Of a stretch of DNA of 64,000 bases, positions 34,543 to 47,797 are shown piece after piece (within the stretch, counting starts at the first letter, position 1; each line of letters begins with the position of its first letter). Both the position numbers and the translations under genes were made by a program. Source of the stretch: Ziziphus jujuba. Its lineage: Eukaryota > Streptophyta > Magnoliopsida > Rosales > Rhamnaceae. The notes beneath the pieces were generated by a model. It was not told where the DNA came from. It saw nothing but the letters and a program-made list of their open reading frames with translations, and ran no database searches. The stretch covers positions 12,102,501 to 12,166,500 of the forward strand of contig NC_083388.1 in NCBI RefSeq assembly GCF_031755915.1, written 5' to 3'.

Positions 34543-34735
34543 CCAATGCTACAGGTATTAAATTTTTTTATCAAAATTTTAGTAACCAATTACATAGCAA
34601 TTTATTAATAATGTTAAATTGATATTGTTGTATTTTCATGGGAAGATAAATCATTTAAAAAATATCAAATTATGGATATTAAAATTGTGATAAAAAAAAA
34701 TTAATCATTTTAGATTTATCCTAACTTGAAAAAAA
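34543..34735. mobile_element. Short MITE-like insertion, unit 2 only
   Basis: About 190-210 bp are present here but missing at the matching place in unit 1 (about 20745). TTTTTTTATCAAAATTTTAGTA near the left end is inverted as TATTAAAATTGTGATAAAAAAA near the right end. There is no coding capacity. Confidence 0.5.
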
Positions 34736-35354
34736 AAAAAAAAAAATCTAAAGAACCTAGCAGGTCTAAGCCTAAACACAGGATAATTACAAAACAAAAA
34801 GCTCAAATTAGAAGGGGGAGGAGGGCACAGGTATGTTAATTAGGATAGATTAGTAAAATTGTAAAAAAAAAAAATTAAAAAAAATTGAAAAGAAAATATA
34901 AAGGAAAAAAATTCCTATGTGGGGTCCACCACGTCTTGGGCGTTGAGCCAAGCTGACCGGGTTTGGTGTAACATTTTTCAACCATCTAATACTTTCTCTC
35001 TTCGGCTTATTGAAGAATTCAAGTTGCTTCATGTTTGGCCATGGATTTTTATGAACTAATTAACGACCATCTTCTTTTTTTTTTTTTTTTTTTTGCTTTT
35101 TTTTTTTTGGTTGTTGTTGTTGTTTTTTTTTTTTTTTTTTTTTGGCTTTGAGGGAAATGCTAATGGTTATATGAACTATTTTTTTTTTTTTCTTTTGAAA
35201 ATGAGGAGAAAGATTTGTGCCTTCGTACATTATTCCAATGAATCGAGAAGGAAGCAATTTGTTTGCAATGAATATCACTGAAAAGAAAGAGTAGAATAAT
35301 GGTAACTTTATGGTACAAAACCATTGGCCTGAGAACTGTGATATTATCAAAAGG

Positions 35355-35715
35355 AAGAATAGAATAATGGTAAGTTAATGATTCAGGGCCATTGGCCTGA
35401 GTTGATTTGTTATATTATCACGAGGTATTTTTTTCATCTAGATATATATATTTATATATATATATATATATAACATAAGAGTTTTGATATCTAGTAGGCT
35501 ATTTAACTCATCTTATGATGCCTAATATTGATGTAGTATAAAGATATTGATAACTTAATGGTACGAAGCCATTAGCTTAAAGTTTGTGATATTATCATGA
35601 TACTTTTGTTTTCTCATCAATATATATATATATATATATATATTTCTATAAACGTAAGAGTTTTGATATCTAGTAGGTTATCTAACTCATCTTATGATGC
35701 TAAATATTGATGTAG
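35355..35715 (+). repeat. Tandem ~180-bp repeats in unit 2
   Basis: Two copies (about 35367-35540 and 35546-35722) share GGTA-x-x-TTAATG, CCATT-x-GC, ATATTATCA, (TA)n, AAGAGTTTTGATATCTAGTA and CTCATCTTATGATGC. Related to 28437-28775. Confidence 0.65.
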
Positions 35716-36130
35716 TACAAAATTAAATAAGGATAAAGAAGAAAATGAAAAAGTTTTTCAATTTTTTTCTAAAGAAAACTTCAATTTTGTTTAAACACTA
35801 GATGAGAATTTAATTGGCTTAAATTAAAGGTTCACTTTCCCTTGCTAAGTTTTTTAAATTAAAAAAAAAATGCTTCAAATTAATATTGTCATGTATGATT
35901 TGCTGATTCCATCTTTAGGTAGACAATGATAAAAGAGATAACACACTAAATCATTACCATCTAGCATAATTAGTCATCAGGTTACAAATTTTGACTTAAG
36001 AGTTATAAATTCCTATATATGACATATTATCTTTTTTATCCTAACCTAATCAATTTAAACTTCTTAGATGTACACACAAAAAATGAAACCTCTTCTCCAA
36101 CAATAATACACAAATAAAAGGCACTTCTCT

Positions 36131-38942
36131 TGTAACATCTCGTCCTAAAAAATATCTGAAATTTTAAAATTTTGATCATATTTGACCAATTACACCGGTG
36201 GTGGGTCTTGAGTTTGACTTTTTATATGGTCAATATTTTAGTTCGACCAATATACTGTTTGGAAGAGCACACCGATATGAGTTCATAGACTTGTGGCACA
36301 CCAAATTCTAAGTTACGAATGAAAAATTATAGTTTTGAGAAATTTTAAACATCAGTATTATATTAGTATCTACACAAATCCCGGATTTTTGTCTGTTAGT
36401 GATCCAAGGCTCTACATAAGTGTTGAGAAGCATGCAATGATAAAACAATCCCAAAATACTCATTTTATGCCCCAAACTTTATAAACCTCTTCCTAGACCC
36501 ACGAATTTGAATCTGGTCAACCCGAACCCGTTTGAGTAATTGAGTCACTGCCATTTTCTAAAATTCCTTCCACCATCTATATACATGCACTAGCCATACA
36601 TGATGCCCACCTCTAGGTGACCTTGTTCGCAAGATTTCATGGCGATCTGACACTAGAAGTGCTAGAACTAGCCGTTCAAAGTCGGTGACGGCATCAATCC
36701 ACTTCCCGATTGGTTGGCCGGATTTCAGACTGACCCATACACCTTCCCTCCCTTTGTTTTTGGACCCTCTGAATCCATTCCCCTGCTTTGTTTGTCAAAG
36801 TTTTTCATGGTTTGAGAGATCTATCAATAGGAGGTTAGATTGAGTTTTGCGATGAGTTTTTCGGGCACCACTGATACTTTTGGATCGAGATGAGCACACT
36901 ATTGCATTCCTTATCTCTTGGATTTTTCATTGACATAAAGTTTGTAAATTTTGACATCATTTGATAATTTTTCCATTTTTAGGTCAATTAGTTAAACATC
37001 GAGTAAATTTGGACTGTATTTGGACAAAAATTGGTCAAATTGGATAAAATTGAAGTTGAATTGGTATATTAGATATTAATAGAACCCATTAGAAAGTTTA
37101 ATTTTGAAAAATTTACCTTCGGATGAAAAACCCTAATTTTAAGTACTGGATCCTAAGGGTTCAAGGTATAATTGGACCACTTGGTATCTAATTTATGTAA
37201 TTTTACATTTGTATAAATTATTTTAAGATATTTGGTAGACACCAATGTCTTTGTTTATTTGTTTGAGCCTATGAAATAATTTTTTTATATTATAGGCATC
37301 TCAATTGAGCCTAAAGTTGATCCTGCAATGGAATAAAAGTGAGCGTCAGCAGCATTGTGAGCAGTTATATTTTTTAAAATAGTTTTGGACATGATAGTAT
37401 AATATATATTTGAATATTTTATGTGTATATGTCGTTTAAATTAAATGATTGTTTTTATGTATATATTAACATCTGTTATTATATATATGTGTTATCATTT
37501 TATGTGACATTTAACAAGATTTTAAATGGTTTCAAACACTAATGAGCTTATAGTGAACTTGTATATCATGGTATTTAAATATTCTTGGTATTTGAATTGA
37601 GGTTTTAATCATTTTAAAAAATAATTGATTTTGAGAGAGCGAATTGGAAATTATATATTTTTAAGCATGTTTAAGTATTTTACATTTTTATGTGCTTGAA
37701 AATGGTTTAAGGTGATATATATTTACTGTGGTATTTTTGTTTTGACATGAAATGATGATTTGAAATTTTCAAAGTATTTAAATAAATAGTTGGATTTGAA
37801 TTTGAAGTTATGTTTTAAGGTACAATATTGTTTAGGAAAGTATGATTTTACAAAGATTTTTTTTATACATATTGTTTTATTATTTTTAACTGGTGTACCA
37901 TATAGTACCACTATCTTTGTTCAGTATTATATTATAGTACACAAGTTTTCCACGATGCCTATAGAATATTAAGGTTCTTGAGGTTGAGTTCATCTCACAA
38001 GATCATTATTATCCTGATACCTCTCAAATGCTAAGAGTCCTTAGATGGATTCATTCCATAGGTTTGTATTGCCACGATGCCTTTAGGATGCTAAGAGTTG
38101 TGAGATAGGTTTATCCCATAGGTTTCTTTCTTTTACTATCCGATGATTTTTTTGAACACTTTGCACCACTTGGGCAATGCTAGGTATATTGTATGGTACA
38201 TTATTTGTATTTCTGAATGCATTGTTGATTTTCTAATATGTATGGTTTTACTGCATTTTTATAATTATTTTGTGCAATTATGTTCATGTTATTTTGTGCT
38301 CAATATTTATATCATGATTAATCTAGTTTGTAATATTTTAATGATAACTGACTTTATGCTATTTAAGCATCAATTTTAGGATATTGATTTGGGGTACAAG
38401 TTTGGATTTTGTAAAGAAAGTTTTACAGAAATAAAATATTATCTTTTTATTTATCATGCCACTCAATGAGATATAGTTAGCTCACATTTTATTTCTTTTT
38501 AAATTCATTTCCCTAGGTCCAGAAAGTTAGCTGACAGTCTCTCTCGCGCATCACCTATTATTCTGTATTTCCCACATCAGCAGCAATTCTTATCTTTCCT
38601 TATTTATCTTTATTTTTTAGACTTATTTGCATCAGTTATATTTTTAAAATTTACAAATATACTTAGAATGCTCTGATATAAATATTAGATACAATGGTAA
38701 CCCTATTATATATGTGTAGTTATGGCTCACAGTATGATGGGCTATAATTATGGACCATGGTTATAAATTTGCATGTTGTTGTGGCTTTATCTTTATATTG
38801 AGTTATCATTTGTTATGGCATGTGTTGTTTGTGTATGTTTAGGTGAGATTCCGTTCGTATTCTCTAGAAATTGTACAGTGCGGCTTCACTAAATGGGGCC
38901 ACTTAGGAGATCGTAGAAGGGTTTCTAGGGAGAATCCTATCA
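36131..38942 (+). mobile_element. Solo LTR of Tekay/Del-type chromovirus (copy D1)
   Basis: 2812 bp from TGTAACATCTCG to ...GAATCCTATCA. The 5' flank TCTCT (36126-36130) is matched by TTTCT (38943-38947), a 4/5 TSD. Unit 1 has the empty site at about 29163 (CACTTCTCTACAATGTGTAG). The TGTAACA start and internal landmarks (CCTAGGTCCAGAAAGTTAGCTGAC, CACATCAGCAGC) are those of Tekay-type chromovirus LTRs. It has no coding region and no AAT microsatellite, unlike the other Tekay LTRs here, so it is a different subfamily. Confidence 0.85.
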
Positions 38943-39591
38943 TTTCTACAATGTGCAGTAAGAAAAACAAATTGAAGTTACATTTCCAACCGCTTATATA
39001 TAGAAGATCAAGTATGTTTATTGCTTTTTTATTAATTATCTATGATTCATAAGCCTAAATATTATATATTTTGTTTTGCTTTTTCTATTAATTATATATG
39101 ATTCATAAGCCTAAAAATTATATATTTTGTTTCTAGGCTTTATAGTTTGTAGAATTTGATGCATAAATGAATCCGATGTTTACATAATAACATACATTAG
39201 GAAAATATTTTTGAATATGAGTATATATTAGAAAAAAATTAATGTTGATTTAGTTATAAATGACTTTCAAGATTATAACGAACAATTTAGGGTCCACTAT
39301 TACTCTTTTTACTGTAGAAATGAATAATCATAGACTTATGAATAAAAACTTTAAAGTTCAATTTTCGTTCATGAATTTTTTTTTTAAGTTATTGAATTAA
39401 AACATTATCATAGAGTTATTTATAAATATATTTTTTGTCATATTTGTTTAAAAAAATTGAATATTATTATGTTTAATAACAATTTAATTATAAGTATAAT
39501 TTGTTTTATAAATTTTTTAAGTTATATGTAAATCTCAGCCCCCAAACATCCAACACTATCCACCTCCACAAACATAAGAATTTGCTTTTGA

Positions 39592-39900
39592 CAACAAATT
39601 TTGACTTTGCTTTTAACAATGAATTTGACTTACCTAATTTAAATACACAAACAATATAAAACAAGACATTCAAGTTGAGTAAAATAAGGATAATGATGGT
39701 GAGTTTGATAGTAATGGAGTAACTTTTCAAAAATAATTCAACCTACATGATTTAAATACACCAAAAACTGTGAAACAAGATATTTAAATTGAATACATAG
39801 GATAAGGTTGAGGATGGTGAATTTGATAGTAATGGAGATGACAGTAGTGAACGTGATTATCATAATGATCTTGATTTCTGTAATACAATATTGTGATGAA
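39592..39900 (+). pseudogene. Acidic exon-like modules, unit 2, first and second
   Basis: FDFAFNNEFDLPNLNT (about 39600-39650) and, after a repeat of the same motif, DGEFDSNGDDSSERDYHND at about 39810-39870. A TAA and a frameshift truncate both. Counterparts of 29750-29841 and 31031-31228. Confidence 0.38.
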
Positions 39901-40544
39901 GTTGTTTTTAAGGAATATGTTGATCCATTAATATAAATATATAACACATACTTTATATGGTACAAAGAGTAACATGATGATGGGGTTCGATGCTTATTAG
40001 AGGCATAAACTCAACCGATTTTTCTTCTTCTTCAACCATTAAAAGACAACAACACAAACTAAAGAAGGATGAATCCACATTTAGAAATCATTCAATCCTA
40101 GAAATGATTGTTTTGACACATCATGCTTGAAAAGCAAAAATGGTAGGACCCATCCAAAATCCATTATTGGAGCTTTGTATAAGCTTTGATCCCAGGGAAA
40201 ACCCTATTGAACCGTCCTACAGAAAATTCGACAACATTTTCCCTAAAGGTTGAGCTTGCCCCAAAAATTCCATACGTAGAAAGCACTCCTATCTCATACT
40301 ACCATATCCCTCCCACCCTACTATAAGATTTTTCACAAAAGGCAACACTTCACACAAAATATAAAAATATATATACTTGAAATAATTTAATAACAAAGAA
40401 TACATTTAAATATTTATATCTGCTCATACCACCCATTTAGTACAGTACTACATTTCTATATCACTTTACGAACATACCAAATACATAAATACAAGGCTAT
40501 GTTACTTGCCCAAAAACTATGATATTTGTTCAAAAGCTACCGTA

Positions 40545-40965
40545 AAATAATAATAATAATAATAATAGAAATAGTAATAATACATGATAATAACAATAAA
40601 AATAATCATAATAAACACAACAACAATTTGCAATAATGATAAGAATAATAATAATAATAATAATAATGACAAATAATAATAAATAAATAATAACAACAAT
40701 AATAACAATAATAATATTAATAATAATAATAATATTAATAATAATAATAATAATCATAATAATTAATAATAACAACTACGATAATAATTAACAATAATAT
40801 CCATAATAATAACAACAACAACAACAATAATAATAGTAACAATGACAATATTAATAACAAAAATAATGATAAATAATAATAATAATAATAAGTCATTAAC
40901 AACAAATAATAATAATTTCAAAACAATTAATAATTTTAATAATAATATTATTATTAATGACAAAT
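40545..40965 (+). repeat. (AAT)n-rich microsatellite in Tekay LTR
   Basis: About 420 bp of imperfect AAT/AAC repeats. The same position in the other LTR carries a similar array (48180-48505), and the solo LTR D2 carries it in the opposite orientation (53985-54500). It produces the Ile/Leu-rich spurious ORFs here. Confidence 0.85.
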
Positions 40966-41459
40966 AAGGTTAATAGTATAAAATCATAATCATGAATAGA
41001 TAAAATAAAATAAAATAAAGTAAAATAAAATTTTAAAATTCATAAATATACTATGAAATATGCACCATCATAGCAGAAGTACGTACAATACTATATATCA
41101 TGTTAATATGCAGTCCCATGATATTAGCTGTTACAAGTACATTGTTACCAATATCGCCCAAGGTGATTGTCTATAATGGCCGTCTGAGCCCCTGGACTGG
41201 TAGGTAGCAGAGTTACAAGGCTAAGCTATTCATGAATCGAATCGAATCGAATCGTTGCCCATGTATAATATGGTACATACAAACATAATATATATATATA
41301 TATATATAAGAAAAAGATAATGCATCATACAATATATCAGTAGTGCCAGACAGTATTCGGCGTCATGAGCACTACTTGATAGGGAGGTTAAATAGAGAAT
41401 TTTGCAATTAGTCACCTTGGCATCCCATGACACTGATTGCTAATAACATACTATGGCTA

Positions 41460-41905
41460 AAACAAGCGTCCTTCGACCGAGGGGAGAGTGGCTAATGCTC
41501 ACTGAAAAAATATACTTACCAATCCTTAGGCCTACAACTCTCACAGAATAGTCATACATACATGCATATAAATCCGTAATGATAGCCAATATACTTGCCT
41601 ACCCTCACTCACCCCAGCTCACAAGGGACGACCATGTGTATAACTTGTACGCTTATCCGTAACATAATAAACAACTATTTTAGGACCAAAGAGGGGGGTG
41701 GCTAATGCTCATTGTGCAAATATAACTGTCAACTCTCAGATCCATTGGTCTCATAAGATAGCCATAATATAATAAACAACCATCCTGAGGCCAAGGAATG
41801 GGGCAGCTGAAGCTCACTGTGCAAATACACTTGTCAACCATAAAGTCCATGGCTCCCACAATGTAGCCATGATGAACAACCATCCACAGGAATGCCATAC
41901 ATAAT
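41460..41905 (+). repeat. Tandem ~110-bp subrepeats in Tekay LTR
   Basis: Recurring GGCTAATGCTCA, TGCAAATATA, AACTCTCAG or ATAAAGTCCATGG, and CATAATA...CAACCATC. About four diverged copies; the partner LTR has about four at 48950-49420, and solo LTR D2 has one (53395-53480). Confidence 0.7.
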
Positions 41906-42588
41906 TTCATGCTAATCAATAATACAATAAAGTACAGAACGCCAATATTGTACAGTGCATCTCAAAATTATAAAATTTTACAATATTACAAATACCAAAA
42001 TTTGGTGAAATACAATCAGATTTATATACTTTTACTAAATCCATTAAATTCCATACTTTTTTTAAACCATCAAAATAAAACCAACAATTTAAATAATTAA
42101 ATTTTTACCACAATAAAATCAAATTCATAAATATTCAAATAAACGATTACATTTTTATACACAATAATTTAATAAAATTAGTTTCCTTAAGTCATTAAAA
42201 TTTATTTATGCAAAAATTATATTAAATCATATAAAAATCACATACCACTTAATTTCACACAATAAATTTTATTATGCAAAATAATTATAACAGTAAAATT
42301 TAAAAATAATTCCAACAATAAATAATCACATAAATAATTTTTCAAAAAACATATAATAAGTTTTATATAACAAATATATTTAAATCACAAAAAAGTAATA
42401 CATTAAAATCAGGTAATAATTTTCTTAAAATTTAAAACATACGTAATATTTTTTGACATTTTGAATAACACAAAATATCTGTATAAACATCTTTATATAC
42501 ACAAGTATATAAATTCACATCCATACATATATATACAACCTTTTAGCAAGTATGTGCACATTCACATATGTATATATATACACATATA

Positions 42589-42599
<11 letters not shown>

Positions 42600-42626
<27 letters not shown>

Positions 42627-43371
42627 TATTCATCTATGAATATCCATACATATACACATAAACCTTTAACAAACATATTTTTTAACAAATATAAATGTTC
42701 ACATATATATTTTTCATATTTATATACAAAAGCTTTCAACAAAAATATATGTATATGTTTGCATACACGCACATATACATCTAACACATATGTGTATATT
42801 TAATTTCATACCATTTTCACACTAAATACAAAAATTCATTCAAAAATGGCAACTTTTCAAATGCACCATCATAATTCACAAACAAGACATAAATGGAAAG
42901 CTAAAGAGATGAAGAACATATTACTAATCTCCGTTGGGCTCAACACCACCGGCGTTGATTGGAAAATGGACAGAAAATTTCAGCCAAGCTTTCAACAAAA
43001 ATATATTTAAACATATGTATATACATGTATACATTCATACCCTCATAATATATATATATATATATATACATATGCATTTTCACATACACATATACATACA
43101 TATATATATATATATACAAAATATATGTATTTGCAAACATACACGCACACACACATGCACATATACATATAACACATATGTGTTTATTCAATTTCACACC
43201 ATTTTCATAATAAATACAAAATTCACTTAAAAATGGCATTTTCAAATACACCATCATAATTCACAAAAAAACGTACCAATGGAAAGCTAAAGAGATGGGG
43301 AATACATTACTAACCTCTGTTGGACCCAACACTGTTGGTGTTGATCGAAAAATGAATGGAAAGTTTTGGCC
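42600..43371 (+). repeat. ~386-bp tandem duplication inside 3' LTR
   Basis: AGCTTTCAACAAAAATATAT...AATGGAAAGCTAAAGAGATG occurs at about 42731-42907 and again at about 42987-43293. GGAAAGCTAAAGAGATG is spaced 386 bp apart. The other LTR has it once (about 50240-50425). Confidence 0.7.
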
Positions 43372-43614
43372 AAAATTCCCTTCAATGTATCTCCTAAACA
43401 GTTTGGAATTTGGATAAATGAATGTCATTTTTGAGATCAGGGGATCAAAAACTAGTAGTAGGGACATAGATTATGGTAAAAAACCGTTGGAAAATCAGCC
43501 AATGAAAGCTTGCCTGCCGCTAGTGTGCTGGTGTTGGATTGCCGATCACAAGACGTCCACTGAACAGATGGCTGAAAACTTGGCCACCGGTGTCGCCCAA
43601 CTGTGGGCTCTTAA

Positions 43615-46510
43615 GCTGGCAAACACGTGGCACGGCACCATTCGGCAACCGGGATGTGGTTTTTTTTTTTTTTTTTTTTTTTGGGGTTTTGGGGAGGGGA
43701 GAAGGAACTGGACTGTCTACGTCGGTAATTAAGTCATCTATACTTATATTTTTTAAAAAAATTTTAATTGCAGTTCTAAAGTTCTATACAGTTTTATACC
43801 CATTAAATATACTAGCATATCATTATATTCTTTTAAAACCTCAATCATTAAGTTTTTATTTTCTCCTTTTTTTTGTCTTTTTTTTTTTTTTCCTTTCTTC
43901 TTCCAAACTTCTCCCTCTAAAAGCGGCCATCGCTTTTGACTGACCGCCTATGGCTACCAAGGCAGTTACATAGACCCACGGCACTGCTGCCACTTTGTCA
44001 TTTTATTTTTTTTGAAAAAATAAATTTTGCATTGTTTTACTATTAATTAATTAAATATATATATATATATATATATATTAACTTGAAAGACTGTCCTCCA
44101 CCTAAAGAGGATACTAACAGCATCAGAAAATTGGAAAAGCAAAATATAGTTTGAAAAAGCAAAATAATAATAAAGAGTATTTTAGATAATTAAAATATAT
44201 AAGATTGTAAAGAGTTTAAATGGAATTGTATTTTTCTATTTTTGATAATATAATTATGTTTTTTATATTATTTATCATAACTAAAAAGTATATTTATTAT
44301 ATTCGTATTATAAATAATGGAAAAAATAAAAAAAAGATTTTCGTTAATATCGAATTGCTCTGGCTTTTACATTTATAAGGTGGAAAGGCTTTACTCTTTT
44401 ATTTTTTCCTTCTCTTGGGGGAGGATTCAAAATCTATAATGTTCGTTTATACATTTCGGGGACATTTTACAATTAAAATCTGACTAAACCAATTTATTGA
44501 TAAGCCATGCACAAATTAATATATTTATATAAGCATTTAGATTCGATCATTATTTAAGAAAAAATAGTCAAAATAGTAAAATTTTATCACTATATTGTCA
44601 CGAATAGATTGCTTAAATCATCATCTATAATATGTTGTTAGCTTAGTTTAAAATATCAAATTTTTTTACGAAATTTCCATAAAATTTTCATTTTCTAAAC
44701 ACATTGAAAAGAAATTTAGCTTTTAAGTGGAAATAGATATAATTTATATAATATCTACCGAAATTTTTAATATTTCTCCATAATTTACATATAAATTTTT
44801 AAAAATATCTATATTTTTTTTGTTAATTTTTTTATCAAAATTTTTTTATAAATATTATTGATGTTTAGTAAATTTTTTTGCCAAATTAATATTATTAATA
44901 GCTTTTTTACCTTTTAATTATCTTCCAATAATTAGGTAAATAAAAATATAAAAATTCATATTTAACAAATAATGTCCAAAACTATATTAGACAAGTCTAA
45001 TTATCATACTTTAAGAGAAAATTGGTATCATAAGTTACAAGTTTACTTACCTATTATTATTTTTTTACAATATCAAATTTAATATTTGTATAAATATTAT
45101 AAAGAAGATAAAAATTAAACTGTGGACAAAAATTGAAAAATATGCAAGAAATATACTTTTTGCAAACCAAAGTTCAAAATTTTAGTATCAATAGTATTTT
45201 ATACATACAAATTTTACTTTCAGATATTCATATTGATGATATATTAATAATTATCAATAAGATAAGTCTTTTAATAATTACTTTTTACATTTTACATTTG
45301 AAAATGAGAATAAAAAAGATACAAACAATCCTCAATCACCCAGGAGTTCTTCATAGTATTAAAATGATATTTATAAAATATAATATAATTATAATAATTG
45401 TTCTAGAAATCTTAATTAATAAATAATGTTATTAAAGATGTATTTTCTGTGCATATTTTTATTAATAATAGTATATTTTTAACTATTAACATTTATTATA
45501 AATCAATTGATTAAGAGAAATATAATATCCATTCAATATTTTTATAATTTTAATAATCAATTTGATAATTAATTAGTTAAATAAGCTAATTCTAAAATTT
45601 TAATAAAAATTTTTATTTTTTAAATAAATTTCCATTAATTCCCATAATTTTTTATGAGTTTCTATCAATATTCGATAATTTTCAATATTTCATGGATATT
45701 TTTATATTTTAAACCCTCAATATTTATATCAATACCGAAATTTTGAATCTTGGTTGTTAATTTTGAGGACTCAATGCTAACATATATGAACAAAACACAA
45801 ATAAGTTTATTATTATTTTTTTTGGTATTTAATAATACATGAAAGACCAATTATAATGCATGTTCACTTTGTTTTTCATTATATAATTGTTTCATACACC
45901 TATCTACAGTGTTTGTAGACTTCCGATTTCCCTCTTCTTTTTTTTTTTGGTGGGGGGGGGGGGGGGGGGGTTTCTATTGAAGAGATTGTGAACATGTGAA
46001 AATCACTACCCTCATTGTACAAAAAAATTATATATATACATATATATAATCAATCTCCAATCTGATCATTTTGAGTGTTTTTAACACAAGAATTTCCTAT
46101 ATCAACCATTAAATCATTTTAGAAGTTAAAATTTTAAAATATAGTTATGATTTTCTAATCCTATTGGATTTATTTTTCCAAAATAGAATTTTAATATATC
46201 ACTTAATCTATATTTGATCATTAGTTACCTTTTAAATATCAACAATTAATTTTTTTAAAAAACTAACAAAAAAGTATCTGATGTTAAACAATCATATTGA
46301 TCTAATTAGAGATTTGATTCTTTATATAAATTTAAATAAAAATAATGCTTATGCAACAAGATTTAGCCATTAGGTGTGTTGATAATTGATTGATATTTGA
46401 ATTTAAATATAAAAATGTTTGGCATCGTTTCTATAGCAAAGTTAGAGATTAATCAATATTGAAAGAAATCATATACATTGACTTCTACAAAATTAACTAT
46501 TTACTTTTAC
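43615..46510. mobile_element. ~2.9-kb unidentified insertion in the 3' LTR
   Basis: Homology to the other LTR stops at about 43612 (matching 50728) and resumes at about 46515 (matching 50733). The insert has a T23 run near 43658-43680, a pyrimidine-rich patch at about 43865-43915, a long AT-rich middle (44640-45720, rich in AAATTTCCATAAA and AAATTTTTA motifs), a G19 run at 45952-45970 and no recognisable domain. The frame 45133-45426 is low complexity. The ends and class are unresolved. Confidence 0.5.
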
Positions 46511-46631
46511 GAAAGGTAAGGCCAAACGGCCAGTCAATGGAGAGAGAGACAGAGGGGTTGTCTCTTCATGTGAAGGAAAAGAAGGGGGCGGGGCGGAGGA
46601 GGAAAAAGAAAAAGAAAAATATTTTTTTGTT

Positions 46632-47437
46632 AAGGATGATGCATGGCCTTCTCATGTTATGATACGTGTATTCTCTTAACGTGACACATGGAACCTTCTA
46701 AGTGGTGACACATGGCATAAGTAAGAGGTTCTTTTAAGTATTTTATTATCTAGTAAAGTCAGTCTCGAAAAAGATAGACATGACTTAACAGGCCCATAGC
46801 TTTTCAATCGTATGTCTAAATTAAGTATGCCGTCAGTCTACGAACTCATATCAACTAGTATTATTCTATAGTGCATGAGTCAACAGTAAAATCCATATAG
46901 ATAAAAAGTAAACTCGGGCTCGCTGATTAATTATAGTCGCATCTTGTTTTGACCATAACTTTATATTCTTAGCTTTAATCTTGACATACTACTAGTTTAT
47001 GAACTCGTGTCGACAAAAAAAATATTGTTTTATTAAGGATGACGCATGGCCTTCTCAGGTTATGATACGTGCAATCTCTTAACGTGACACATGAAACCTT
47101 CTAATTGGTGACACATGGCACAAGTAAGAGATTCCTTTAAGTATTTTATTATCTGGTAAAGTTAGTCTTGAAAAAATAGACATGACTTAACAGGCCCATA
47201 GCTTTTCAATCATATGTCAAAATTAAGTATGCCATCAGTCTACGAACTCGTATCGACTAGTATTATTCCATAGTGCATGAGTCAACATCAAAATTCATAT
47301 AGATAAAAAGTCAACTCGGGCTTGCTGATCAATTATGGTTGCATCTTGTTTTGACCTTAACTTTATATTCTTAGCTTTAATCTTGACATACTACTAGTCT
47401 ATGAACTCGTGTCGACAAGTACTTTTTCATGATACCT
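46632..47437 (+). repeat. 403-bp tandem duplication inside 3' LTR
   Basis: AAGGATGATGCATGGCCTTC at 46632 and AAGGATGACGCATGGCCTTC at 47035 start two units that match closely through GAACTCGTGTCGACAA. The partner LTR has this region once (about 50885-51260). Confidence 0.85.
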
Positions 47438-47565
47438 CGGTCAACACAAAATTCCTCTATAATAAAAATTCACTAATGGGATCCGCTTGTTTATACCCGG
47501 TCAACTTTGGTCAAACTTAGTCAAAAATTCAAATTCGGAACATTTTCTCTGATAGAGGTGTTACT

Positions 47566-47605
47566 TTACCCCACTTAAAAAAATTTTGTCCTCGAAATTT
47601 TGCAC
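47566..47605 (-). promoter_or_regulatory. Polypurine tract and end-of-pol signature
   Basis: On the - strand, AAATTTCGAGGACAAAA followed by TTTTTTTAAGTGGGGTAA runs straight into the LTR start (AGTAACACC). This AATTTCGAGGAC plus AAG-G-rich junction is the well-known end of Tekay/Del-type pol and its polypurine tract. It shows that the internal region was once pol-bearing. Confidence 0.75.
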
Positions 47606-47779
47606 ACCTAACTAGGAGAAAAGTAAAAAATGACTTGCACCCACTACTCGAACAATTTGATCACGTTATCCCCAACCATAAAAAGTGTGTATTACTTCCA
47701 AAAATAGCTATGTGGTGATGGGTAACCATTTGGGATACACCACCACACCACATGCCAAAAATAACCAGGGGTAATAGAA

Positions 47780-47797
47780 CCTAGAGCTCTGATACCA
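47780..47797 (-). promoter_or_regulatory. Primer binding site, initiator Met-tRNA type
   Basis: The - strand reads TGGTATCAGAGCTCTAGG three bases inside the 5' LTR end (47801). TGGTATCAGAGC is the classical plant site complementary to the 3' end of initiator tRNA-Met. Confidence 0.9.

Larger units (their letters stand above)
40141..47565 (-). repeat. 3' LTR of the Tekay-type element, enlarged
   Basis: Its outer end is TGGTAGGACCCATCC (+ strand) and its inner end GAGGTGTTACT. It aligns with 47801-51392 but is twice as long because of a ~2.9-kb insertion (about 43615-46510), a 403-bp tandem duplication (46632-47437) and a ~386-bp tandem duplication (about 42600-43371). Confidence 0.8.

Noticed and set aside
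35060..35350. Lys/Gln-rich or Phe-rich frames
   Set aside because: Translations of long T runs; no counterpart keeps the frame in unit 1.
40517..40963. Overlapping open frames rich in Ile and Leu, looking like membrane proteins
   Set aside because: They are translations of an imperfect AAT microsatellite inside an LTR; the same appears at 48118-48401 and 54189-54404.
41460..41905. Regular repeats considered as a CRISPR-like array
   Set aside because: Units are about 110 bp, diverged and without spacer structure, in a plant LTR.
42461..43257. Tyr/Ile/His-rich frames on both strands
   Set aside because: They translate TA/CA-rich low-complexity sequence inside the Tekay LTR.
45952..45970. G19 run as a regulatory G-quadruplex
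   Set aside because: A single homopolymer beside a T run is more likely slippage or sequencing uncertainty; no spaced G tracts.
47780..47797. Part of a tRNA gene
   Set aside because: Only the 18 bases complementary to a tRNA 3' end are present, next to an LTR; no cloverleaf.
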